Positions 16,520 to 25,262 of a stretch of 64,000 nucleotides of DNA are shown one piece after another. The stretch is from positions 1 through 64,000 of the forward strand of contig NZ_JAAQPH010000005.1 in the NCBI RefSeq assembly GCF_011683915.1, in the 5' to 3' direction. Both the position numbers and the translations under genes were made by a program. The notes beneath the pieces are model-generated. The model ran no database searches, was not told the DNA's origin, and worked only from the letters and a program-made list of their open reading frames with translations. The DNA is from Pelagibius litoralis. Lineage in GTDB: Bacteria > Pseudomonadota > Alphaproteobacteria > Kiloniellales > Kiloniellaceae. How positions within the stretch are numbered: position 1 is the stretch's first letter; each line of letters opens with the position of its first letter.

Positions 16520-17359
16520 TCAGGCGTCAAAGCGTTTGATCAGCTCACCAAGAGATTCCAAGACGCGGAGCGAGCGATTCTCGTCGCGCCGCGCCAGTTG
16601 CAGAACCAAGGCGTTGCAGATCGTCATGGGAACGATCAGCGATTGAAATCCTTCGCGGCCGCCGCTGCGCGGCGCGGACAAAAGGTGGTCCACGGCCGGG
16701 CTCAAAGTCGGCCCGACAGTCCCGGCAATCGCGATGGTCGCCGCCCCGCGAAGCTGCGCGTATTCGACAACGGCGCCGTAGTGGCGCGGCTGGCGGCGGA
16801 AGGCAAAGGCGAGCACGGTATCGGCCGATGTCAGTTCGACCATCTGTTCGGCAAGGTCGCGGCCGTCGCCGCGCAGGCGCACAACACTCATGCCGAAACG
16901 GCGCAGGCGACGCTCCATCATCACGGCAAGCGTCTCGGCATTGCCGCGGGCGAAGATAAAGATCTTTCGGGCGCTGTGAAGGGCATCGGCAATCTGCGCG
17001 ATGCGCTCGATCGACAGGTACTCCGGCAAGGCCCCCAGGGCCGCCGTTTCCTGGGCCACCAGTTCGGCAATCAGGTCGGCGCCACGGGTCTCTTCAAGGG
17101 TGTTGCGCACCCGAACGGCCGGATCGGTGCGGGCGATGAATTCGTCGCGCAGGGCAGCGCGGAAACCGGCATAGCTGTCGAACCCCAGCTTGCGGGCCAG
17201 CCGCGATGCGGTGGCTTCGTGTACCCCGATCGATTGGGCCAGGTCAGCAGCCGTTCCCAGAGCCGCATCGCGCGGTTTGGCAACGATTTCCTGGACCATC
17301 TTGCGCTCGGACGGCGTCAGCCGGCCGGCCGCATCTTTCATGCGGACGACAATGGACAT
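16520..17359 (-). CDS. MurR/RpiR-family regulator with SIS domain
   Basis: This 279-residue protein has an N-terminal RpiR helix-turn-helix (LTPSERKMVQEIV, then AADLAQSIGVHEATASRLAR). The C-terminal SIS sugar-phosphate-binding domain shows IADALHSARKIFIFARGNAETLA, VVRLRGDGRDLAEQM and VLAFAFRRQPRHYGAVVEYA. RpiR regulators normally sense phosphorylated sugars. As first gene of the importer operon it is the obvious local controller, which supports a sugar-phosphate-like substrate for the transporter. It is 46 bp upstream of the binding-protein gene. Confidence 0.88.
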   Translation of the reverse strand: MSIVVRMKDAAGRLTPSERKMVQEIVAKPRDAALGTAADLAQSIGVHEATASRLARKLGFDSYAGFRAALRDEFIARTDPAVRVRNTLEETRGADLIAELVAQETAALGALPEYLSIERIAQIADALHSARKIFIFARGNAETLAVMMERRLRRFGMSVVRLRGDGRDLAEQMVELTSADTVLAFAFRRQPRHYGAVVEYAQLRGAATIAIAGTVGPTLSPAVDHLLSAPRSGGREGFQSLIVPMTICNALVLQLARRDENRSLRVLESLGELIKRFDA

Positions 17360-17506
17360 CGCGGTGCTTCCTCCCCAGTCCCGTTTGGCACGAGAGCTAT
17401 CTTATGCGGGTTATATTGCATGAAGATGACACAAATGCAAGAAATCTTGCAATTCATGTAAACAGCGGCCTCTCCTGCCGCCCCGTCTGGGGAAAGCCGT
17501 CTTCGT

Positions 17507-17646
17507 CTAGATCGGATCATGTTTTGACGGAACCACTTCGTGGTTGCGCCAAAACATGTGAATCCGATCGCCATCAAACAGTTAGAGCAGATTCACCCCG
17601 TCGATGGATCGCCTCCGGCGATTCCATCCGATCGGGATCTGCTCTA
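17507..17646 (-). repeat. dispersed two-hairpin palindromic repeat, copy C
   Basis: In reverse orientation to copies A and B, it opens CTAGATCGGATCATGTTTTG and ends GATCGGGATCTGCTCTAG. It lies between the RpiR promoter region and the 3' end of the COQ9 gene. It is nearly identical to copies B and D in hairpin 2, with scattered paired changes in hairpin 1. Confidence 0.8.
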
Positions 17647-17757
17647 GGCAAGAATGTATCCGCCGGAGCGATGGCGGAAAAGTCGCCGAATCCCGCCCTT
17701 GGTTACCGCGGCTTTGCTTGCCGGGCGCGTGGCGCGCCCTTGGCTTCAGTGCTGGAT

Positions 17758-18438
17758 TCAGCGCCGGGTGCTGCGCAGGCGACCGCTCCTGCTGCGGGTG
17801 AGGCCGCCCCCCGCTTCGGCAAAGCGCTCAAACAGGCGGTCCGGCAGGTTCATGGCGGCGCTCACCCCCTTGCCGAGGCGGCCGGCGACCTTCAGCACCT
17901 CAGCGATGCGGCGGTCCAGAAAGGCCCAGCTGGCGGTGTAGTCGTCCGACTTGTCGTTCAGCCAGTACAGGAGGGTCGAGGTGTAGACCCCGGAGAGCAG
18001 TGCCCGCTTGGTATAGAAGTTGTAGTCGGTCGCGGTGTCACCGGCCGCATACCAGATGGCATCCACGGTGCGATAGAGACAGCGCAGACCGCCCGCCGCA
18101 TTCTGGGGCATGGCAAAGAAGGCCAGGGCGCGGCGCGCCGCCTCGCGATGGGCGGCCAGAGCTTCCAGGCGCAGCCGCACACCGGCCGTCACTTTCTCGC
18201 GCACCTTCATGGAGGCCAGATCCAGGCGCTCCAACCCGGCCATCATCTGGCGATCCGCCTCGTTGCTGAAGGTCCTGATCATCTCCTCCGGGCCGCCGGG
18301 ATAAAGCCGCCGGGCTTCCGCAAGATCCATTTCCAGGTCGCGGGCGGCAGCATCGATGGCCTGCCACGTCCAACCGTCGAAAGGCACATGGCGCAGCGTC
18401 TGATCGAGCAGCGCCAGTCTTTGCTTGTCATCGGTCAT
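17758..18438 (-). CDS. COQ9 family protein
   Basis: This 226-residue helical protein has the COQ9 hallmarks: an N-terminal segment LDQTLRHVPFDGWTWQAIDAAARD and the C-terminal lipid-binding region RTVDAIWYAAGDTATDYNFYTKRALLSGVYTST. In eukaryotes COQ9 presents ubiquinone intermediates to COQ7; a similar accessory role in alphaproteobacteria is an inference. The basic C-terminus (TRSRSGRLRSTRR) could contact membranes. The ATG at 18438 overlaps the end of the deformylase gene by 11 bases, so the two are co-transcribed. Confidence 0.88.
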   Translation of the reverse strand: MTDDKQRLALLDQTLRHVPFDGWTWQAIDAAARDLEMDLAEARRLYPGGPEEMIRTFSNEADRQMMAGLERLDLASMKVREKVTAGVRLRLEALAAHREAARRALAFFAMPQNAAGGLRCLYRTVDAIWYAAGDTATDYNFYTKRALLSGVYTSTLLYWLNDKSDDYTASWAFLDRRIAEVLKVAGRLGKGVSAAMNLPDRLFERFAEAGGGLTRSRSGRLRSTRR

Positions 18439-19039
18439 GGCTTTGCAAAACCTCATCTTCGCTTGGGGGTTCTCCGCCGGAGGTCTCCGGCAGGTTTTCA
18501 CCGGGCTGGCGCCGCGATCCCTCGCTGGTGAAGGCCAGGAGCGACAAGTCTGTCATCCGCTGGGGATAGAGAATACCGTCCAAATGGTCGCACTCGTGCT
18601 GGACGACCCGGGCATGGAAACCCGTGGCTTCGCGTTCAACCGGCTCACCCTCCAGATCATAGCCGCGGTAGCGAATCCATCTCGGCCTTGGCACCTGGCC
18701 GATCAGGCCGGGCACCGAGAGGCAGGCCTCCGGCCCCAGAAATGGGGTGTCATCGAGAACCTCAATCTCCGGATTGACCAGGATTGTCAGAGGCACCGCA
18801 CGCTCGTCCGGGCTGTCGTCGCCCTCCCGGGCGGCACGGGTGCCGGTGACGAAAAACACGACCACCCTGAGCGGTGCATGGACCTGCGGCGCAGCCAGGC
18901 CGGTACCGCCGGCATCGTCCATGGTTTCCAGCATATCGCGCACCAGGCGGTGAATTTCCGGCGCCGTCGGATCGCCTACGGGCTTGGCCCGGCGGCGTAG
19001 GATCGGGTGCCCCATGCGGGCAATCTTCAAAATGGCCAT
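18428..19039 (-). CDS. def: peptide deformylase
   Basis: This 203-residue metalloenzyme removes the formyl group from nascent proteins. It has motif 1 GTGLAAPQ (45-52), motif 2 EACLS (104-108, alanine where most members have glycine) and motif 3 HECDH (148-152); the cysteine and two histidines bind the metal. The start MAILKIARMGHPILR is the normal family N-terminus, so the ATG at 19039 is used rather than the longer frame to 19132. The acidic tail after residue 170 is longer than usual. It is not next to fmt, the usual partner; COQ9 follows. Confidence 0.93.
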   Translation of the reverse strand: MAILKIARMGHPILRRRAKPVGDPTAPEIHRLVRDMLETMDDAGGTGLAAPQVHAPLRVVVFFVTGTRAAREGDDSPDERAVPLTILVNPEIEVLDDTPFLGPEACLSVPGLIGQVPRPRWIRYRGYDLEGEPVEREATGFHARVVQHECDHLDGILYPQRMTDLSLLAFTSEGSRRQPGENLPETSGGEPPSEDEVLQSHDR

Positions 19040-19357
19040 GAGGCTAATATGGCACAGCACACGAAGGGGTAAAGGCGCGCCGCGCCCTAGCCGGGAAAGT
19101 AGGAAATTCCGGCACTTTTCCCAAATATCCACCAGGAAGGACTCCCGGGAGAGTTCCGGACGGTTTCGGCAGAAAAAAGGGCCAAAACCCTTGAGAAAAG
19201 CCTTCCTTTTCGCGCTTCCCTATGATACCAACCGCTCATCACTCGCAGCACAGATGCCGCGAGAGAGTTAGTTTTGCCTCAATATCCAAGAAAATCAGCC
19301 CGAAGGTTCGCCGGGATGCGAGCTTTTCGCGGCTTCAGATAGGAGCACTGAGCGTCT

Positions 19358-19561
19358 GTGCAAGTTCAGGTTCGAGACAACAACGTTGATCAAGCCCTTC
19401 GTGCGCTGAAGAAGAAGTTGCAGCGCGAGGGTGTCTTCCGCGAGATGAAACTCCGCCGCAATTTTGAAAAGCCCTCCGCCCGCAAGAAGCGCGAGCGCGC
19501 CGAAGCCGTGCGCCGTTACCGCAAGCTTCTGCGCAAGCGGATGGAGCGCGAAGGCTTCTAG
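19358..19561 (+). CDS. rpsU: 30S ribosomal protein S21
   Basis: This 67-residue, very basic protein begins [20 protein letters not shown], carries the conserved [16 protein letters not shown] segment, and ends in an Arg/Lys-rich helix; this is bS21, which helps mRNA docking at the small-subunit platform. The start codon is GTG at 19358 with AGGAG 12 bases upstream. It is a single-gene unit with an intrinsic terminator behind it. Confidence 0.97.
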   Translation: MQVQVRDNNVDQALRALKKKLQREGVFREMKLRRNFEKPSARKKRERAEAVRRYRKLLRKRMEREGF

Positions 19562-19648
19562 AAAGCGGTTGCCCGCGGCGCGCTTGTGTTGAAAACAGCG
19601 CGCCTGCGGGGGGAACGTAGAGCGCGGACGGCATCGCCGTCGCGCCGA

Positions 19649-19680
19649 AAAAGCGGGCGTCCTGCCCGCTTTATTGCTTT
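19649..19680 (+). terminator. intrinsic terminator after rpsU
   Basis: Stem AAGCGGGC (19651-19658) / GCCCGCTT (19664-19671) is followed by TTATTGCTTT. Confidence 0.65.
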
Positions 19681-19771
19681 CTGAAGAATCCCAGGGATCA
19701 TTGCCGACCGGCTTTGCTAAGGGCGAGCCGCGCGGGGACCTGTCCGGCGCGATAGGCAGTGACGCCAAACG

Positions 19772-20356
19772 TCAGGCGGCGCTTATCTCTGGCGCGTCGA
19801 CGGACAGCGGCTTGGCCATATGCACGGAAACCAGGGGCGCAACATCCGGCGCCTCCAGAGCCACACGCCCGACCTCCTCATAGCCAAGACTGAGATAGAG
19901 CGGCACCCCGGTGAGGGTCGCCCAGAGCTCCAGAAGGCAACAGCCGGCAACCGCCGCCTGCTCCTCCGACAACCGGACAAGGCGCGACGCCAGCCCCCGG
20001 CGGGTGTGCTGCGGGTGGACGAATATCGAGCGGATCTTCGCCGAGTCCGGCGATAAGCCGAAGCCCCCTTCGCCTTTACCCCCGTCACCTTTGCCGGCGC
20101 CCGCCGCTTCGAACTGAGGCAGGCGCCAGGACCAGCCCCCACTGGCAATAACGGCGCCCTCCTGCTCGATCACGAAGTAAGTGCCGTCATTGATCAAGGA
20201 GGGGTCGTAGGTGCCGAGGTGGCTGACAAAAGCGTCGATTTGGTCGGGGCTGTAGTCGCGGCTGACCAGCTTCTGAACCGAGAGCAGGTGCATGGCCTCG
20301 ATGGCGGCAATGTCGTCGCGTTTCGCCACGCGAATGTGAGGCACGTCACGCTTCAT
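19772..20356 (-). CDS. GNAT-family N-acetyltransferase
   Basis: This 194-residue protein has the GNAT acetyl-CoA fold: IRVAKRDDIAAIEAMH at the N-terminus, GTYFVIEQEGAVIASGGWSW, and the pyrophosphate-binding motif A IRSIFVHPQHTRRGLASRLV. A later segment, LWATLTGVPLYLSLGYEEVG, is typical of the family. A glycine/lysine-rich insert (GAGKGDGGKGEGGFG) lies before motif A. The ATG at 20356 is used because AGGAG precedes it; the frame remains open upstream without family similarity. Acceptor unknown. Confidence 0.82.
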   Translation of the reverse strand: MKRDVPHIRVAKRDDIAAIEAMHLLSVQKLVSRDYSPDQIDAFVSHLGTYDPSLINDGTYFVIEQEGAVIASGGWSWRLPQFEAAGAGKGDGGKGEGGFGLSPDSAKIRSIFVHPQHTRRGLASRLVRLSEEQAAVAGCCLLELWATLTGVPLYLSLGYEEVGRVALEAPDVAPLVSVHMAKPLSVDAPEISAA

Positions 20357-20759
20357 GACAGGACTCCTGCAGACTCCGCCGCGCCGGGCGGCAATGGATG
20401 CAAGGAACTTGCGCGTGCAGTGCAGGATACAGGACAGCAGTGAATCCTGGTCATATCCCCACGACGGAGTCGCCGCATGAACCGCCGCAGGAGCATGGAA
20501 CCCACTACAAACCTGGTTCCCAGCACCGCACGCAGGAGGGACTGTGGCAGCGTTATGTTTCAGGCTGTTTTCGCAAAGCAGGGGAAATTGTATTGATTGT
20601 TTCTGGCACAACGCCCTCAAAGCCCCCTTCGACCGATCTGCAGCGTATCCTGTCGATGGCTTCGGGAACCCGCCAACGCCGTGTTAAGGTCGCAGCGATC
20701 CGGGCCCGGAGTCCGGTGAAGCAAAGTTCGGATTCAAAACGACGGGTGCCGATTCATGC

Positions 20760-20794
20760 GTTTGGCCGGGACCACAAAGTGGTTCCGGCCAAAC
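20760..20794. repeat. isolated hairpin related to the dispersed repeat
   Basis: GTTTGGCCGG (20760-20769) pairs with CCGGCCAAAC (20785-20794) around ACCACAAAGTGGT. It keeps the ACCAC/GTGGT core of hairpin 2 of the dispersed element but has a different, fully paired outer stem. Confidence 0.6.
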
Positions 20795-20812
20795 GTGATT
20801 CGTTCTGGAAGG

Positions 20813-20953
20813 CTAGATCGGATCATGTTTTGACGGAACCACTTCGTGGTTGCGCCAAAACATGTGAATCCGATCACCATCAAACAGTTAGAGCAGATCC
20901 TGGTCGGATGGAATCGCCGGAGGCGATCCATCGACCGGGTGAATCTGCTCTAG
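20813..20953 (-). repeat. dispersed two-hairpin palindromic repeat, copy D
   Basis: Same orientation as copy C, from CTAGATCGGATCATG to CTGCTCTAG. Hairpin 1 pairs CTGGTCGGATGG-side bases with ATCGACCGGG-side bases; hairpin 2 matches copies B and C. It lies 18 bp beyond the isolated hairpin. Confidence 0.8.
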
Positions 20954-21014
20954 AAAGCCCGGAAGGCCCCGAACGCGCTGTGAGAAGCCTGTGTGCCCCC
21001 TACGCGCGCCGTGT

Positions 21015-22619
21015 TCAGGCAACCAGCACCTGGTGCATCCGCTGCAGGGCCGAAGCCCGGTCGCCCTCACGCCCGGTCTCCGCAAAGAGCGCCGCCGCCC
21101 GGCGATAGTCATCCGCTGCCGCCATCACCTCACCGAGACGCGCCCGGCAGTCACCGCGCCCCATATAGGCCCAGGGCTCCGTCGGGTTCAGGGCGATATC
21201 CTTTTCGAAGTCGCGCTGCGCCGCGTCGAGGCTGCCCTGACGCAGCAGATAGCGGCCACGAAGGTTGAAAACCCGGGGATGGTCGCCGTCCAGATCCACC
21301 ACCCGGTCAAGATCGGTCAGGGCACCCTTGGTGTCACGCAGCCGCTCACGCCAACGGGCGCGTTCCAGCAGGGCCGCGATGCAGCGCGGCGCGCGCTCCA
21401 AAGCCTCATCGCAGTCGGCAACGGCCCGGGAGAAATTCTTCAGGGCGCCGTAGCACTGGGCCCGCTCAACGAAAAGAAAGGCCTTCCCGTCCTCTCGCGC
21501 CAGGGCGGCGTTGAGGTCGAGCACCGCCCGGCGCGGTTCGCCAAGGCGGGCGTAGCACTGCCCCCGGCGTCCATGCGCCTGCCAGGAGCCGGGCTCGAAC
21601 TCCAGTTCACGGGTGTAGTCGTCGATGGCACCGCGATAGTCCGCCCGGCGCTGTCGCAGGCGGGCACGGTTGGCGTAGCCCGGCGCGAGTGTCGGATCGA
21701 GCGCGATGGATCTGTCGTAGTCTTCCAGCGCCAGTTCAAGCTTGCCCTGGCCTTCGCGCGCAACGCCACGACGGTTCAGGATACTCGCCTCATCGGGGGC
21801 CTGGGCTTCGGCACGGGTCAGATCCGCCTCAGCCTCGGCATAGCGCTTCAGGCGGCAAAGCGCTGCAGCCCGATGATAGAGCGTGACAACCTGCTCGCCC
21901 GCCAGATCGATCGACATGGTGAGATCGGCAATGGCTTTCAGATAGTCATGCCGTTCCAGATGGCACAGCCCGCGATTGGAATAGGCGGCGGCGAAGCGGG
22001 CATCGCTGCGAATGGCAGCGTCGAAATCGCAGAGCGCGCCCGTGAGATCGCCCTTCTCCCGGCGCACCATGCCCTTGCCGTTGTGGGCGGCGGCCCAGCT
22101 GGCGCCATGAATACCGGCCTGCTCGAAGTCGTCGATGGCCAGGTAGGTGTAGCCCAGGTGGCGATAGCTGTAGGCACGCTCCAGGAAGTACTGACCCCGG
22201 TGCGGATCGCCGGCCAGGGCCGCGGAAAACTCCACGACCGCCCCCTGATGGTCCCCGGCTTCGGCCCGGGCGAGGCCACGGTGGAAACAGTCCTCCGCGT
22301 CTTCATGCTGTTGCCGGCCGGCATCTTGGCCGGCAGCGGGCGAGGCCCCCAGAGACCCGAGATCAGCGGCAAGCTGACGGTTCTGGAATTCGCAGTCCTC
22401 GGCCATGTCCATGGCTCCGGCTTCCGCACACTGCCCGTCAGCGGGGTCGTTGGAGGGGTGCAGGTTCTCGGCATCCAGCAGGGTAAAGCCCTCCAAGCCG
22501 ATCAGGCGCCGCGAACGGCCGTCCAACGGCACATCTGTGGGAAATAAATCACAAGGAAAATTCACGGAATGCCGCAAATCACTTTCAGCTTTCGCACCAT
22601 CTTGCCGGCCAGCCATCAT
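21015..22619 (-). CDS. tetratricopeptide-repeat protein
   Basis: This 534-residue protein is built mainly of about a dozen 34-residue TPR units, for example FHRGLARAEAGDHQGAVVEF, AYSNRGLCHLERHDYLKAIA and NRRGVAREGQGKLELALEDY. The first 100 residues are acidic and low in structure. No signal peptide or enzymatic domain is visible, so it is probably a cytoplasmic scaffold; partners are unknown. The ATG pair at 22616-22619 follows GAGGGGAGC. The open frame extends further upstream but without TPRs. Confidence 0.8.
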   Translation of the reverse strand: MMAGRQDGAKAESDLRHSVNFPCDLFPTDVPLDGRSRRLIGLEGFTLLDAENLHPSNDPADGQCAEAGAMDMAEDCEFQNRQLAADLGSLGASPAAGQDAGRQQHEDAEDCFHRGLARAEAGDHQGAVVEFSAALAGDPHRGQYFLERAYSYRHLGYTYLAIDDFEQAGIHGASWAAAHNGKGMVRREKGDLTGALCDFDAAIRSDARFAAAYSNRGLCHLERHDYLKAIADLTMSIDLAGEQVVTLYHRAAALCRLKRYAEAEADLTRAEAQAPDEASILNRRGVAREGQGKLELALEDYDRSIALDPTLAPGYANRARLRQRRADYRGAIDDYTRELEFEPGSWQAHGRRGQCYARLGEPRRAVLDLNAALAREDGKAFLFVERAQCYGALKNFSRAVADCDEALERAPRCIAALLERARWRERLRDTKGALTDLDRVVDLDGDHPRVFNLRGRYLLRQGSLDAAQRDFEKDIALNPTEPWAYMGRGDCRARLGEVMAAADDYRRAAALFAETGREGDRASALQRMHQVLVA

Positions 22620-22792
22620 GCTCCCCTCACTGCACATTGCATGCTGGCAAGATGCCCCGGGCGCCTGATCCGGCTCTGTGAGGAAAATCACACCGGCGGA
22701 GAAAGATCGCGATTCAGGGGTAATCCGGTCTTCCCAGGGGCCTGCGGACAGCGCTCTGCGGTCGAAACCGAAACGCCAGAACAACCATTCGG

Positions 22793-22825
22793 ACCAAAAG
22801 AAAGGGGCGGCCGAAGCCGCCCCCC
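22793..22825 (-). terminator. intrinsic terminator after phoX
   Basis: On the minus strand GGGGCGGC-TTCG-GCCGCCCC is followed by TTTCTTTT, 26 bp beyond the phoX stop. Confidence 0.8.
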
Positions 22826-22850
22826 ATGTCATCCAAACGATCGTCGGTGG

Positions 22851-24845
22851 TCAGGTGCCGATCTCGCCGCCGTCGTCCTTTCGAACCACCACGACCGAGG
22901 GCCGGGGCGGCATACCTTCGGTGAAGTCCGGCCAGCGGGTGGCGGGGTCCTCGAAGGTCGAGTTGCGCTCGAAGCCGGGGAAGTCCTTCGTTCCGTCGGT
23001 CGCCGGATGCTGGACCGCCAGAAACAGCGACTTCACATCCGGGGTGAAGCGCGGACCGCAGAGTTCCGCACCGATCGGCGTGCGGAAGAACATCTTGCTG
23101 TAGCCGCGCATCTCACCCTCGGTCTCCAGCCCGTAGAGACCGTCGGCATTGCCGGTCTTCGACCAGCCGGAGCCCTGGTCGGTGGAAATCCACAGCCGCC
23201 CCGCCGCATCGACGGTGCAGTTGTCCGGCGAACCGAACCAGCCGTTTTCCGAGGTGGCCTGATGGTACTTCGCGCCGACCTCCGGCTTGCTGGGATCGCC
23301 GGCGACCACCAGCAGGTCCCAGGTGTACTGCAGGGCATCGTGGTCGCCATTGGGCGGGACCATCTCAACGATCTGGCCAAAGTCGTTGGGCCCGCGCGGG
23401 TTGGCCGCGTCGACCGCATCGGCCTTGCGCTTGGAGTTGTTGGTCAGCATCACGTAGACCTTGTTGGTCTGCGGATTGGGATCGATGTCCTCCGGCCTGT
23501 CCATCGGGGTCGCGCCCAGAAGGTCGGCGGCAATGCGCGCCTCGATGACAACGTCGGCCTGGCTGTGGAAGCCGTTTTCGGCGGTCAGGGGGCCGCTGCC
23601 GTAGATCAGCGGCAACCAGTCGAGCTTGCCGTCCTCGTTGAAGCGCGCGACGAAAAGCGTGCCGTCATCGAGGATATCCATGTTCGCTGCGCGGTCGTCC
23701 GGATTGTAGCGGCGCTCGGAGACGAACTTGTAGACGTAGTCGAAGCGCTGGTCGTCGCCCATGTAGACCACCACCCGGCCGTCGCCGTTCACGATCGGCT
23801 CTGCGCCCTCGTGCTTGAAGCGGCCCATGGCGGTGCGCTTCTTGGGCGTGGAGGTCGGGTCCATGGCGTCCACTTCGACCACCCAGCCGAAGCGGTTGGC
23901 CTCATTCGGCTCGGCATTGATGTCGAAACGCTTGTGGTATTTCGACCAGGCGTACCAGCCGCCGGGCACGCCATAACGCTTGTAGTTGCGTTCTTCCGGA
24001 TGGCCATCGACGGCACCGCCGAAGTAGCCGTGGAAGTTCTCTTCCGCCATCAGATAGGTGCCCCAGGGCGTGATCCCGCCGGCGCAGTTGTTGAAGGTAC
24101 CGATACAAGTGGTCCCGTTTTGATCGACCGAGGTCTTCAGCCGATCGTGGCCGGCCGCAGGGCCTGTCAGCTCCATATAGGTGGTATTGGCGGTGATGCG
24201 GCGGTTGTACTGGCTGTCCTTCACGACCGACCACTTTTCGCCTTCACGCTTCACTTCGATGACCGAGCCGCCGTGGGCCGCCATCTCGATGTCGACCAGC
24301 TCTGCGGTCATGTCCGGGAAGCCCTTGTTGTCCTGGCGCCCGATGCCGGGGAACATGACCTCCTCACTGGTGTATTCGTGGTTCACGCAGAGCAGGCCGT
24401 TGTCCGGGTTGTCCGAGCCGAAGGGCAGGCCGACATAGCCGAGAAAATCGTTGTTGTAGCCGAACTGCCTGGCCTGGGCCGCGGCGGTCTGCTTCATCGG
24501 ATCGAATTCCGGGGAATCCGCGAAAATCGGATCGCCCCAGCGAATCAGAATGTCCGCCGTATGGCCCGGCGCGACATGATGGGTCTCGTCGACACCATGC
24601 TCGATTTCGGTCCAGACATAGCGGCCGTCGGCGGCTTCTGCCGTCTTGATCCCACCCAGGGTCCCCAGCGTACCGCTCAGCGCCGTGGTCGCGGCCAGCC
24701 CGAGGGCCCCGCGCATCACGTCGCGGCGGCCGTAGCGCCGCTCTGCGATCTTGCCGAAGGTATTGGCCAGATTGGTATTGGTGGGGACGTCCTCGGAAGC
24801 TTCGAAGGCTGCTCCCTTCGAAGCAAATTCGTCGTTTTTCTGCAT
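22851..24845 (-). CDS. phoX: PhoX-type alkaline phosphatase (Tat-exported)
   Basis: This 664-residue protein of the PhoX family comprises Ca2+/Fe3+-dependent periplasmic or secreted phosphomonoesterases that scavenge phosphate. The N-terminus has a twin-arginine signal (RRYGRRDVMRGALGLAATTA, arginines 40-41). Family landmarks include LLCVNHEYTSEE, FNNCAGGITPWGTYLMAEENF, YMGDDQRFDYVYKFVS and SPDNCTVDAAGRLWISTDQG. Length is normal. A Pho box of three half-sites lies about 95 bp upstream, predicting PhoB control under phosphate starvation. The open frame continues far upstream antisense to the kinase gene, but the family start is here. Confidence 0.92.
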   Translation of the reverse strand: MQKNDEFASKGAAFEASEDVPTNTNLANTFGKIAERRYGRRDVMRGALGLAATTALSGTLGTLGGIKTAEAADGRYVWTEIEHGVDETHHVAPGHTADILIRWGDPIFADSPEFDPMKQTAAAQARQFGYNNDFLGYVGLPFGSDNPDNGLLCVNHEYTSEEVMFPGIGRQDNKGFPDMTAELVDIEMAAHGGSVIEVKREGEKWSVVKDSQYNRRITANTTYMELTGPAAGHDRLKTSVDQNGTTCIGTFNNCAGGITPWGTYLMAEENFHGYFGGAVDGHPEERNYKRYGVPGGWYAWSKYHKRFDINAEPNEANRFGWVVEVDAMDPTSTPKKRTAMGRFKHEGAEPIVNGDGRVVVYMGDDQRFDYVYKFVSERRYNPDDRAANMDILDDGTLFVARFNEDGKLDWLPLIYGSGPLTAENGFHSQADVVIEARIAADLLGATPMDRPEDIDPNPQTNKVYVMLTNNSKRKADAVDAANPRGPNDFGQIVEMVPPNGDHDALQYTWDLLVVAGDPSKPEVGAKYHQATSENGWFGSPDNCTVDAAGRLWISTDQGSGWSKTGNADGLYGLETEGEMRGYSKMFFRTPIGAELCGPRFTPDVKSLFLAVQHPATDGTKDFPGFERNSTFEDPATRWPDFTEGMPPRPSVVVVRKDDGGEIGT

Positions 24846-24939
24846 TTCAGGTGCCTCTCCTAATGCGGGTGGACACCGCTTTCGCGGCTGTTTTTGGCTG
24901 GCGGGTTGCGAGACCCTACAACAGCATGATGCCTTAACT

Positions 24940-24968
24940 ATGACAGATTTATTACAAGTCTGCGACAG
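24940..24968 (-). promoter_or_regulatory. Pho box (three half-sites)
   Basis: On the minus strand CTGTCGC, TTGTAAT and CTGTCAT are separated by exactly four bases each, so the 7-bp units repeat every 11 bp, the arrangement bound by PhoB dimers. It lies upstream of phoX and in the region shared with the divergent histidine kinase. Confidence 0.75.
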
Positions 24969-25262
24969 CCTAAACCGCGCCGCCGAAAGAGCCGACGACA
25001 CCTCGACCGTCTTGAAAAAGCAATGCTTTTCAGCACCTAAGCATGACGCCGCAACCCGAAGCCGGTTTTTTACGTAGGTCAGCAGTGTGAACAATCGAAA
25101 CCAATTTCCCGCCGCCGCCACATGCGATTGAAACAATCCCATAGCAGGGTCATGCCAGCCGAAGACAGCCGCGAAATCGGCCTGCGGACGGCGCAGGATC
25201 CGGGCTTGCGCCCGCCGTCCGGGCGGGGTCACTCTATCGACTGGTTCAAGCAAGTTGCCGTG

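Larger units (their letters stand above)
20357..21014. other. gene-free gap with repeats
   Basis: This 658-base gap holds the acetyltransferase promoter on its left, an isolated hairpin of the dispersed family at 20760-20794, and full repeat copy D at 20813-20953. Nothing else recognisable lies between. Confidence 0.5.
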
